NCBI GenBank assembly: GCA_044225155.1
Contig: JBGAJB010000107.1
Coordinates: forward strand, 1-11,103
Length of the DNA stretch: 11,103 bases
Source: CAYMBL01 sp044225155
GTDB lineage: Bacteria; Planctomycetota; Phycisphaerae; UBA1845; Fen-1342
Direction: 5' to 3'
The position numbers and the translations under genes were made by a program. Positions within the stretch are counted from its first letter, which is position 1, and every line of letters starts with the position of its first letter. This document shows positions 1 to 6,096 of this stretch, piece after piece. Under the pieces are notes generated by a model, which saw only the letters and a program-made list of their open reading frames with translations, did not search any database and was not told the DNA's origin.

Positions 1-1761
1 CGTCGCTCGTGGTGGATGAGCCTGATTTCTCAGCGCGTGCCTCTCGTAAAACCAGACCGATTTCTTAACGCGACGTTTCCCTGGATGCGCTGGCTGTTTT
101 CCCCGGCGTTCGTGTGCATCTGGGTGCTCTTCATGATGATGGCCGGCGGCATCGCGTGGGCGCGGGCAGCCGATCTCTACGAGCCGGTGTCCGGCCTGCT
201 GAGCACGCAGAGCCTCCCGATCACGTGGTCCGTACTCATTCTGCTCAAGATGTGGCACGAGTTGGGCCACGCCTACGCCTGCAAACACTTCGGCGCGCAC
301 GTGCCGGAGATCGGCGCGAACCTGATCATGCTGACGCCCTGCGCCTATGTCGACGCGTCGGCCGCCTGGGGTCTGCCGCGCAAACGCGAGCGCATCATCA
401 TCAGCTTGGCGGGCATGTACTTCGAGTCGATGCTGGCGGGAATCGCCGTGCTCGTCTGGGCGTTTACGCCGCCGGGCCTGGCGAACTCAGTGGCCTACAA
501 CGTGATTTTCCTCGCCAGCGTCGTGACGGTGCTATTCAACGTCAATCCGCTGATGCGGTATGACGGCTATTACGTGTTGAGCGACCTGCTGGGGATTCCC
601 AATCTCTCGCAGCGCGCCCGCCAACTGCTGCTGAATCTCGCGAAGCGCTGGCTACTCGGCGTCGCCACCGGCCCCGTCGCGGACGATCGCGTCTCGGCCG
701 TGCTGCTCGCGATCTATGGCGTAGCGGCCGGGACTTTCCAGACGCTGCTGTTGTTTTCGATCGCGGCGCTCGTGGCCACAAAGTTCTTCTTGATCGGTAT
801 GACGCTGGGCGGCGCGTACATCGCGTCTTCGCTGGGGCGCAAGCTCTTGGCGCTCTGGCGCTATGCACTGCGCAGCGACGAAACGACGGCCGTGCGTCCT
901 CGCGCTGTGATGATCGCGGCTGCGGCGGTCCTTGTTCCCGTGGCGCTCCTACTCTTCGCGCCGGCGCAATTTGCGGTCGTGACGCCGGCACGCGTCTACG
1001 CCGGTGAAGAGGTCGTCGTTCGGCCCACGGTTCCGGGTTTTCTCGAAAATCTGGCGAGCGAGCCGTTCGTGGATCGGGGCGACGAATTGGCCCGGCTTTC
1101 AAATCCAGAACTTGTGCAGTCGCTCACGCAAGTCCAGCTCGCCGTCGAGGCGGCGGAAACACGCATCGCCGCGCTGGAGTTCAGCGATCCCGGCTCGGCG
1201 CGCGTCGAGCAGGCGTCGCTCGCAGCGCTGCGTGCCGAGCGAGACCTTCGCGCGCGGGAGGTCGAAGAGCTGACGATTCGCGCTCCGTTTTCCGGGCGCC
1301 TGGCTGTCGCGCCGCACACGGAAGAATCCGGCCGCTACGTGACTACGGGCGCGCCGCTGGTCACACTCGTGCGCGGCCAATCGCAAGTGCGGGCCTTGCT
1401 GAGCGAGCTGGAATACACCGACGCGCAGGTGAAGCCCGGCACGCCGGTGGAGTTTCGGCCCGCGGACAATCCCGAGCGCACGCTGAGCGGCATCGTGACG
1501 CGCGTGAGTCCGACCGGATCACGCACGATCGAGATTGCATCGCTCACACACAAATCGGGCGGCGACATCGCGGTCGATCCGCTCTCCGGCCAAGCCCAAC
1601 AGGCCTACTTTGAGGTCGTGATCACACTCACCACGGATGCCGGCCGGCCGCCGCCGCACGGCGTTTCGGGCCGCGTACGCTTTCCGACGCGCGGCGACAC
1701 GCTCGGCCTGAGCGCCTATCGCGCCCTGCGGCGCTTCATCGACCGTCTGGCCCAAGCCTAA
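1..1761 (+). CDS. M50 (site-2-protease-like) membrane peptidase fused to HlyD-type domain, 5'-partial
   Basis: This looks like a polytopic membrane protein with an M50 zinc metallopeptidase core followed by a HlyD/biotinyl-lipoyl adaptor-like region. The frame is open to base 1 (RRSWW before the first Met codon at 16), so the start probably lies upstream; residue numbers below count from that Met. The zinc motif HELGH is at 81-85 inside a hydrophobic segment. The second motif, NPLMRYDGYY (177-186), supplies the likely third metal ligand Asp183. Further hydrophobic segments lie at about 31-48, 127-150, 160-176, 225-270 and 297-320. After the last one come a beta-rich part, a short helical hairpin (365-420) and the lipoyl-like stretch APFSGRL (423-429). 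Proteins of this architecture are known in planctomycetes, often next to efflux adaptor genes; they are thought to process or export substrates at the membrane. No substrate can be named. Family call is firm, role is inference. Confidence 0.85.
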   Translation, partial: RRSWWMSLISQRVPLVKPDRFLNATFPWMRWLFSPAFVCIWVLFMMMAGGIAWARAADLYEPVSGLLSTQSLPITWSVLILLKMWHELGHAYACKHFGAHVPEIGANLIMLTPCAYVDASAAWGLPRKRERIIISLAGMYFESMLAGIAVLVWAFTPPGLANSVAYNVIFLASVVTVLFNVNPLMRYDGYYVLSDLLGIPNLSQRARQLLLNLAKRWLLGVATGPVADDRVSAVLLAIYGVAAGTFQTLLLFSIAALVATKFFLIGMTLGGAYIASSLGRKLLALWRYALRSDETTAVRPRAVMIAAAAVLVPVALLLFAPAQFAVVTPARVYAGEEVVVRPTVPGFLENLASEPFVDRGDELARLSNPELVQSLTQVQLAVEAAETRIAALEFSDPGSARVEQASLAALRAERDLRAREVEELTIRAPFSGRLAVAPHTEESGRYVTTGAPLVTLVRGQSQVRALLSELEYTDAQVKPGTPVEFRPADNPERTLSGIVTRVSPTGSRTIEIASLTHKSGGDIAVDPLSGQAQQAYFEVVITLTTDAGRPPPHGVSGRVRFPTRGDTLGLSAYRALRRFIDRLAQA

Positions 1762-1937
1762 TTCGCGGCCGAAACGTCCCAACCGAGCCGCGCACTGAGT
1801 GAGCGGGGAATACCAAGCGGCGCAATAAGTCGAGGGCGACGGCCCCGTCCGCGGTTACTGACCCGAGAAAGCTTCGATCAGGAACTGCCACAACCCGTGC
1901 CGGTTTCCCCCGGCAAATCCGTATTTCCCTTGGAGCA

Positions 1938-2732
1938 ATGCGGCCCGCAAGCGATAATCCCGGCATCATGACGGTCACCGCCGAGCTGCCGGTCGAGCGC
2001 TTCAACATGCTCTGCATCCGTTGCGACCGGACGATGCTGGGGCGGCCGGAGTGGTCCGGTCGCGAAGTGCAATGTCCCTATTGCTCCAGCGTGTTGATCG
2101 TGCCGGATCCGCCGCTGCCGGGTCACGTCGCACGGGCCATCGCTCCGGGCCTATCGCCGCGCGAGATTTTCTATTTCGGGTGCGCGCGCTGCGGGACGTT
2201 GCTTGAAGGGCACACCGGCATGTGCGGGCACGCGGGGCATTGCCCGGCCTGCGCGGCGCGGCTGGAAATTCCTTACGTGGACGATCGCGGACAGCCGCTG
2301 GCGGCGACGATCTTGGAAGGCGACGTCGAACTGCCCGCGCCGGTGCACGCGTACGCGGCCAGCGGCGAGCAGGCTCCGCGGCTGATACGCGCCGAGACGG
2401 GCGAGACGATCATCGAGTGCCCGCGTTGCCGCGTGCTGAATTCGATCGAAGCCGACGCGTGCGTGAACTGCGGCGCGCCATTTACTTCCGAAGGCACGGT
2501 GACAACCGATCGCATCGCGCGCGACAGCCTTTCCACCGCAGCCCTGGCGGCCGGGATCATCTCGATCCCCCTGATGGCGGTGTTTGTCCCCGGCGTCATC
2601 GCCGTGGCGTGTTGGCTCGGCGCCGTGTGGAAGGCGGAAGGGCGTGCTACGCCGGTCGTCGGCCGGGTGGGCGCGGCGCTTGGCGCGCTATCCATTCTCG
2701 GCGGAGGGGCGGTCTGGCTGATCAAGTGGTAG
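1938..2732 (+). CDS. Triple zinc-ribbon protein with C-terminal membrane anchor
   Basis: The 264-residue protein has three separate four-cysteine zinc ribbons in its soluble part: C26-x2-C29 with C46-x2-C49, C82-x2-C85 with C102-x2-C105 (plus C96, H98 and H101 between), and C161-x2-C164 with C175-x2-C178. The C-terminus has two hydrophobic segments, about 199-231 and 240-262, resembling the small two-helix membrane domains (DUF4190-like) often joined to zinc ribbons. It is probably anchored in the inner membrane with the ribbons in the cytoplasm; the charged WKAEGR loop joins the two helices. Function is unknown, perhaps scaffold or sensor. The start is uncertain: GGAG lies only 2 bases before the ATG at 1938, which is too close, and an in-frame ATG at 1968 would remove ten residues without touching any cysteine. 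The gene stands alone, 176 bases after the M50 gene, and converges with the SUI1 gene across 22 bases. Confidence 0.75.
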   Translation: MRPASDNPGIMTVTAELPVERFNMLCIRCDRTMLGRPEWSGREVQCPYCSSVLIVPDPPLPGHVARAIAPGLSPREIFYFGCARCGTLLEGHTGMCGHAGHCPACAARLEIPYVDDRGQPLAATILEGDVELPAPVHAYAASGEQAPRLIRAETGETIIECPRCRVLNSIEADACVNCGAPFTSEGTVTTDRIARDSLSTAALAAGIISIPLMAVFVPGVIAVACWLGAVWKAEGRATPVVGRVGAALGALSILGGGAVWLIKW

Positions 2733-2749
2733 GCGCTGAGCGCATCGCC
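2733..2749. terminator. Small hairpin between convergent genes (weak)
   Basis: The 22-base gap between the two convergent stop codons contains GCGC-TGA-GCGC (2733-2743), a 4-bp stem with a 3-base loop. It starts just after the zinc-ribbon stop and has no T tract on either strand. It may help separate converging transcription but is too short to call firmly. Confidence 0.2.
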
Positions 2750-2754
2750 GAAAG

Positions 2755-3111
2755 TCAACCTCCCGCCGATTTCGCGGGATAACCCAAGGCCTTCAATGCC
2801 ATGACGATTTTTTCGCGATGATCGCCTTGCAGCTCGATCTCACCGTCTGATACCGAACCGCCGGTTCCGAGTTCTTGTTTGAAGCGCTTCAACAGTGCGG
2901 GCAAGTCCGTCGCGGAGGCATTCAGCCCGGCGATGATCGTGACCACTCGCCCGCCGCCGCGCTTCTCGCGTCGCACGCGCGCCGCTTGTTGAGACGGCGG
3001 GCAGTGCGCGCCGGACGCATCACGCGGACAGCGGCACTCCGCCTGCGGCCGGCCGCAACGCTCGCAGGTGACGGGCCGTTCGAAGGGTGTCCCTGCGAAG
3101 AGGCCGCTCAT
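2755..3111 (-). CDS. yciH: SUI1/eIF1-family translation factor (YciH-like) with N-terminal zinc knuckle
   Basis: The 118-residue protein has a C-terminal SUI1 domain (about 51-113): a GGGRVVTII strand, the GTGG turn at 82-85, and the family motif IELQGDHREKI at about 92-102. Archaeal and eukaryotic relatives (aIF1/eIF1) bind the small ribosomal subunit near the P site and police start-codon selection; bacterial YciH is linked to translation initiation under stress. The N-terminus carries C16-x2-C19 and C26-x-C28, with a further Cys37, resembling the zinc knuckle at the start of archaeal aIF1 and unlike the E. coli YciH N-terminus as I recall it. The ATG overlaps the preceding lipoprotein stop (ATGA, 3111-3108), and GGAG lies 5 bases upstream at 3120-3117, so the start is well fixed and coupling is likely. 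It is the last gene of the pyr-containing cluster. Confidence 0.88.
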   Translation of the reverse strand: MSGLFAGTPFERPVTCERCGRPQAECRCPRDASGAHCPPSQQAARVRREKRGGGRVVTIIAGLNASATDLPALLKRFKQELGTGGSVSDGEIELQGDHREKIVMALKALGYPAKSAGG

Positions 3112-3884
3112 GGCTGCTCCGAAGGTTGAGATTGGCTGGTCGGCGGCTTGGGCAATTCCGCGACCGCCGGTCCGAGATGACGCCGCAGCAGTTCGGCGAG
3201 CACTTCAGGATCACGCGGCAAGGCGGCGGAATCCTGCTGCTGGGATTTGAGTTCGGCGAGCACGCGCTGCAATGCCTCGGCCATGTGCCGAAACGCGGTC
3301 GGAAGCGTGGCCGCGTAGCCATCTCCGGGGTCATACCACCAGCGCCCGTCGCGCCGCAGCAGTTCGCAGCGTTTCAGCGGCAGATTTCCGCTGACGGTGT
3401 AACCGACGATCGCCCGGTCGCCCTCGATTCGCTCGGACTTGAGTTCGACGCGCGGACTGAACACATCGAGACTTTCGGCGAGCCGTGAACTGTCGATCCC
3501 GCGTCCGGCCGCCTCGCCGATCTCCCTGCGCACCCATGAGCAGAGATCGCCATTTGCGGCCAGGAATTCATCGACGGCCTTCAAAGTGTCGACGACGCCG
3601 TTAATTCGCTCGGGCAACACGAAGCGGTCGAGCGCCGAATACTCCTGGCGCTGACGCGCATCGATGAGGATGTGGATGACTTCCGTGGGTGAACGCTCGG
3701 GTTCCGCCGCCTGCGGACGCTGCTTCTCGCAACCCGCCGCGACGGAAAGCAACAAAACGCTCGTTACCGAACGAAAATGAGTCGATCGCCAACGGACCGG
3801 GAGGGCGCTGCTCCCGCCGCGCCGCGATGAGCGCGGCCATCCACCACGAATGCGGGCGCGCGAATCAACTCGCCCGCGACTCAT
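3108..3884 (-). CDS. Putative lipoprotein of unknown function
   Basis: This 258-residue protein is not recognised. The hydrophobic stretch SVTSVLLLSVAAGC ends in a lipobox-like AAGC with Cys52 as the probable lipidated residue, implying attachment to a membrane outside the cytoplasm. After the Cys comes a Pro/Glu/Arg-rich linker, then a mixed helix/strand domain (about 65-195). Its second half (GDRAIVGYTVSG, then LLRRDGRWWYDPG) recalls NTF2-like or DUF4878-type lipoproteins; that is a guess. A helical, Gln-rich segment and a Pro/Ser/Gln-rich tail end the protein. The ATG at 3884 overlaps the pyrB stop as ATGA. No ATG, GTG or TTG codon lies in frame between it and the signal core, so the start is preferred, although it gives an unusually long Arg-rich N-region of about 37 residues and no strong ribosome binding site. 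The 3' end overlaps yciH by four bases. Confidence 0.75.
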   Translation of the reverse strand: MSRGRVDSRARIRGGWPRSSRRGGSSALPVRWRSTHFRSVTSVLLLSVAAGCEKQRPQAAEPERSPTEVIHILIDARQRQEYSALDRFVLPERINGVVDTLKAVDEFLAANGDLCSWVRREIGEAAGRGIDSSRLAESLDVFSPRVELKSERIEGDRAIVGYTVSGNLPLKRCELLRRDGRWWYDPGDGYAATLPTAFRHMAEALQRVLAELKSQQQDSAALPRDPEVLAELLRRHLGPAVAELPKPPTSQSQPSEQP

Positions 3885-4828
3885 CCCGCTGCCTGGCTGC
3901 AAAGAAACAGCGCCGCCATACGCACCGCCAGCCCATTCGTCACCTGCCGCAGAATGCTGCTGTTCGGCCCGTCGGCCACGTCCGGCGCCAGCTCGATCCC
4001 GCGATTCACCGGCCCCGGATGCATGATTAACACATCCGGCTTGCAGCGTGCCAGGCGCTCCGCATCCATGCCGTACAGCCGCACATATTCCCGCATACTG
4101 GGTAGGACGGCTGACGAGATGCGCTCCTTCTGAATCCGGAGCATGTTGACGACATCCATCTCCGGCAGCACCGCGTCGAGATCGTGCGTGACGCGCGCCC
4201 CGAGTTTTTCGAACGAGCGGCTGCAAAGCGTCGGCGGCCCAACCAGCATCACTTCCGCGCCGAGTTTCAGCAGGCCGTCCATGTCGCTGCGCACGACGCG
4301 CGAATGATTGATATCGCCGACGATGGCGACTTTCAGTCCTTCGAAGCGGCCTTTGCGCTCGCGGATGGTGAAAAGATCGAGCAGGCCCTGCGTCGGGTGA
4401 GCGTGCTGGCCGTCGCCGGCATTGATGACTGAGCAACTTACGTTTTCCGCGAGCTGATGACACGCGCCGGCGGCCGGGTGGCGCAGGATCATGATATCCA
4501 CGCCCATCGCTTCGATATTGCGGGCGGTGTCGATCAGCGTTTCGCCTTTCTGCGTGCTCGACATCTTCTCGACAAAGTCGATCACGTCAGCGCTGAGTCG
4601 CTGGGCGGCCAGCTCGAAGCTCACGCGCGTGCGCGTGCTGTCCTCGAAGAACATGCACACGACCACGCGGCCGCGCAGGGCGGGAACTTTTTTCACGCTG
4701 CGCGTCGAGACTTCCTTGAAGCTCTCGGCCGTGTCGAGGATGTACAGCAATTCCTCGCGGGTCAAATCGCTCAGAGTCAGCAGATGTTTGCGGGTCCAAA
4801 GCGGGCGATCGACGGGAGCGGCGGTCAT
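3881..4828 (-). CDS. pyrB: Aspartate carbamoyltransferase catalytic subunit
   Basis: The enzyme joins carbamoyl phosphate and L-aspartate to form N-carbamoyl-aspartate, the committed step of pyrimidine synthesis, in the cytoplasm. The 315 residues match the usual length of about 305-320. All main motifs are present: the carbamoyl-phosphate loop FFEDSTRTR (60-68), the SSTQKGE loop with Lys94 (90-96), RHP (116-118), GDGQHAHPTQ (138-147), the aspartate-domain VGDINHSRVVRS (170-181), and MHPGPVNRGIE (269-279). No key residue is missing, so it should be active. GGAG (4841-4838) sits 9 bases before the ATG and supports the start. It lies 49 bases after pyrR in the same direction. No pyrC follows, unlike many pyrR-pyrB-pyrC operons; instead the TGA overlaps the start of a lipoprotein gene. 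No pyrI regulatory subunit is visible. Confidence 0.97.
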   Translation of the reverse strand: MTAAPVDRPLWTRKHLLTLSDLTREELLYILDTAESFKEVSTRSVKKVPALRGRVVVCMFFEDSTRTRVSFELAAQRLSADVIDFVEKMSSTQKGETLIDTARNIEAMGVDIMILRHPAAGACHQLAENVSCSVINAGDGQHAHPTQGLLDLFTIRERKGRFEGLKVAIVGDINHSRVVRSDMDGLLKLGAEVMLVGPPTLCSRSFEKLGARVTHDLDAVLPEMDVVNMLRIQKERISSAVLPSMREYVRLYGMDAERLARCKPDVLIMHPGPVNRGIELAPDVADGPNSSILRQVTNGLAVRMAALFLCSQAAG

Positions 4829-4877
4829 AGCGAGCGTCTCCGCCTTCGGCAGATGCGGTCTTTACCCCAAAATCCAC

Positions 4878-5402
4878 TCATGGAACCATCTCAACTTCGT
4901 CCACACGGTCCACTTCCGTCAGCTTGACCTTGATGATGTTGTGCGGCCCGGTTTCCTGCTTCATGCCCACATAGTCGGCCTGGATCGGCAACTCGCGCCA
5001 GCCCCGATCGACCAGGACGGCCAGCTTGATTGCGCGGGGCCGGCCGAGATCGACCAGCGCGTCAAGCGCGGCGCGGACCGAGCGCCCGGTGTAGAGCACG
5101 TCATCGACGAGAACGAGCCAGGCGCCGGTGACGTCGAATTCGATTTCCGTTCCGCGGAGAACCGCGTTCGGACCGATGGTCGTGAGGTCGTCGCGATAGA
5201 GCGTGATGTCGAGCGCGCCGTGCAGAAGTTGCGGCACGCCGGCCTTCTCCAGCAGCGGCATCATGCGCCGGGCCATGAACTCGCCGCGGCGGCGAATGCC
5301 GACGATGCCGACCGGACAATCGCGCGGCGCATCGCGCGCGATTTCCGAGGCGAGCCGTTCGATCATCTGGTTCAACTGACGGGCGTCGGCAAGCTTTGGC
5401 AT
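4878..5402 (-). CDS. pyrR: PyrR: pyrimidine operon regulator / uracil phosphoribosyltransferase
   Basis: The 174-residue protein matches the usual PyrR length (about 175-180) and the type I phosphoribosyltransferase fold. The PRPP-binding signature LVLVDDVLYTGRSVRAALDAL is at about 96-116. Other family features are VGIRRRGEFMARR near 34-46, the DITLYRDDL flexible-loop segment near 65-73, and the Arg/Pro-rich strand LGRPRAIKLAVLVDRGWRELP. In firmicutes PyrR binds pyr mRNA in response to UMP and controls attenuation, and also has some UPRT activity. I see no classical PyrR-binding loop in the short leader here, so whether it regulates RNA in this organism is open. The ATG at 5402 lacks a good Shine-Dalgarno; a TATTCT element lies 8 bases before it, so a short-leader or leaderless transcript is possible but unproven. 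pyrB follows after 49 bases, and the broken secreted-protein gene precedes it by 72. Confidence 0.95.
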   Translation of the reverse strand: MPKLADARQLNQMIERLASEIARDAPRDCPVGIVGIRRRGEFMARRMMPLLEKAGVPQLLHGALDITLYRDDLTTIGPNAVLRGTEIEFDVTGAWLVLVDDVLYTGRSVRAALDALVDLGRPRAIKLAVLVDRGWRELPIQADYVGMKQETGPHNIIKVKLTEVDRVDEVEMVP

Positions 5403-5446
5403 GGCGGCAGAATATCACACATCGTGCCATGCGGCAGGCGGGCATC

Positions 5447-5466
5447 GCGGCGGATTTTCGCGCCGC
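5447..5466 (-). other. Hairpin between the secreted-protein gene and pyrR
   Basis: A perfect 6-bp inverted repeat, GCGGCG / CGCCGC, encloses an 8-base loop. It starts 8 bases beyond the TAG at 5475 of the upstream minus-strand gene and ends 44 bases before the pyrR ATG. No T tract follows in the minus direction, so it is not a canonical intrinsic terminator. It could be a transcript-processing or attenuating structure, or chance in GC-rich DNA. Confidence 0.3.
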
Positions 5467-5474
5467 TGGGTGAT

Positions 5475-5871
5475 CTAGCGCGACGACAGGTCGATCTGCA
5501 AATCGGTCGGCGTTTCGCCCGCCGGGAGCGTCAGCCGAAAGTCGGCGCTGCTGCAGTCGACTATGCCGCAGCGGGGCGCGCGTTGTCAGGTGGACCTCGC
5601 GGCGCCAAAGCATCCGGCCGGCCGCGTCGCGGGCTTCGACGGCGACAGTGCGGGCCGGTGCGAGGTCGCTCACTACATTTGATTCCACGCGGCCGACGAG
5701 CACACGCTGGCCGGCTTCCTCACGCACCGTCGCGCCGCTGAGGCGCGGACCGGCGGAGCCGAGGATTTTCCCGGTAGCCCTCGGCGCGACGGTAATCGTC
5801 TGCGCGTTGGCGGCCGATGCGCCGATCAGGCACAGGATTGTTGAGACAGCCATGAGCGACCAGCGGCGCAT
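5475..5871 (-). pseudogene. Small secreted protein gene with an apparent single-base frameshift
   Basis: The N-terminus is a clear Sec signal peptide: MRR, a hydrophobic core, then SAANA-Q with cleavage likely after Ala23. The start is fixed by GGAGG (5881-5877), 5 bases before the ATG. The mature part looks like a small beta-sandwich; LVGRVESN and VAVEARDAAGRMLWRREV recall the FxLYD-type domain, a weak likeness. After residue about 99 the frame turns Arg-rich and runs on antisense through pyrR until 5101, which is not believable. Removing one base in the C-run (GGGG at 5573-5576 on the plus strand) restores a natural ending: CGIVDCSSADFRL, then LPAGETPTDLQIDLSSR and TAG at 5475. The span is 397 bases, 132 codons plus one extra base, so the repaired protein would be 131 residues. 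This may be a real mutation, a sequencing error or, less likely, programmed slippage. It opens the pyr cluster, just after the divergent gap. Confidence 0.65.
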
Positions 5872-5876
5872 GAGTT

Positions 5877-5881
5877 CCTCC
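5877..5881 (-). promoter_or_regulatory. Strong ribosome binding site of the secreted-protein gene
   Basis: Read on the minus strand, GGGGAGG is followed by AACTC and the ATG at 5871. GGAGG at 5 bases spacing is the best Shine-Dalgarno in the window. It selects the first Met rather than the in-frame Met7 at 5853. Confidence 0.7.
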
Positions 5882-5984
5882 CCGGGAGCCGTTTCCCCAT
5901 CGTAGGTAAGGCGAATCCCGCTCGCGCGGCGGCGCGTGGAAAATGTGGTGTGCGCCGATAATGACCGGCTCCGCTGCGCCGATC

Positions 5985-6013
5985 GCGACAGCCCTCCGGG
6001 CCCTTGCTAATAT
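5985..6013 (+). promoter_or_regulatory. Candidate sigma-70-like promoter for the dehydrogenase gene
   Basis: In the 225-base divergent gap, GCGACA (5985-5990, 4 of 6 to TTGACA) is followed after 17 bases by TAATAT (6008-6013, 4 of 6 to TATAAT). This is about 84 bases before the start codon. The TAATAT stands out as an AT-rich island in GC-rich DNA. It is a match by eye only. No convincing promoter was found for the leftward pyr cluster in the same gap. Confidence 0.25.
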
Positions 6014-6086
6014 GCCCGGCTCGCGCGGCCGATAAGGCGTGCGGGTTGTAGTCTGTCCCCGGGGTTTGGCCGAAGCGCGGTACGGC

Positions 6087-6091
6087 GGGAG
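6087..6091 (+). promoter_or_regulatory. Ribosome binding site that decides the dehydrogenase start
   Basis: GGGAG ends 5 bases before the ATG at 6097. The in-frame GTG at 6091 is part of this element (its G is the last base of GGGAG), so ATG 6097 is the better start. Confidence 0.55.
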
Positions 6092-6096
6092 TGGCG

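Noticed and set aside
1898..1915. TGCCGG / CCGGCA hairpin before the zinc-ribbon gene
   Set aside because: The 6-bp stem has no T tract and no link to a known element. In GC-rich DNA such stems are frequent. The rest of 1762-1937 shows no convincing promoter or terminator.
3885..4463. Upstream extension of the lipoprotein frame by 193 codons, antisense-like over pyrB
   Set aside because: It lies in another frame of pyrB, is Arg/Gly/Ala-rich and would bury the lipoprotein signal. The ATGA start at 3884 explains the gene.
5101..5474. Continuation of the secreted-protein frame to 256 residues across pyrR
   Set aside because: It overlaps pyrR in another frame and is Arg-rich. The natural ending is recovered by a one-base shift at 5573-5576.
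4491..5741. Long plus-strand open frame of 416 codons
   Set aside because: It is antisense to pyrB and pyrR, which have complete family motifs. Composition is Arg/Ala-rich with no recognisable domain, as expected of a shadow frame in GC-rich DNA.
6091..6096. GTG start two codons before the dehydrogenase ATG
   Set aside because: The GTG overlaps the GGGAG that serves the ATG at 6097, so using it would leave no ribosome binding site.
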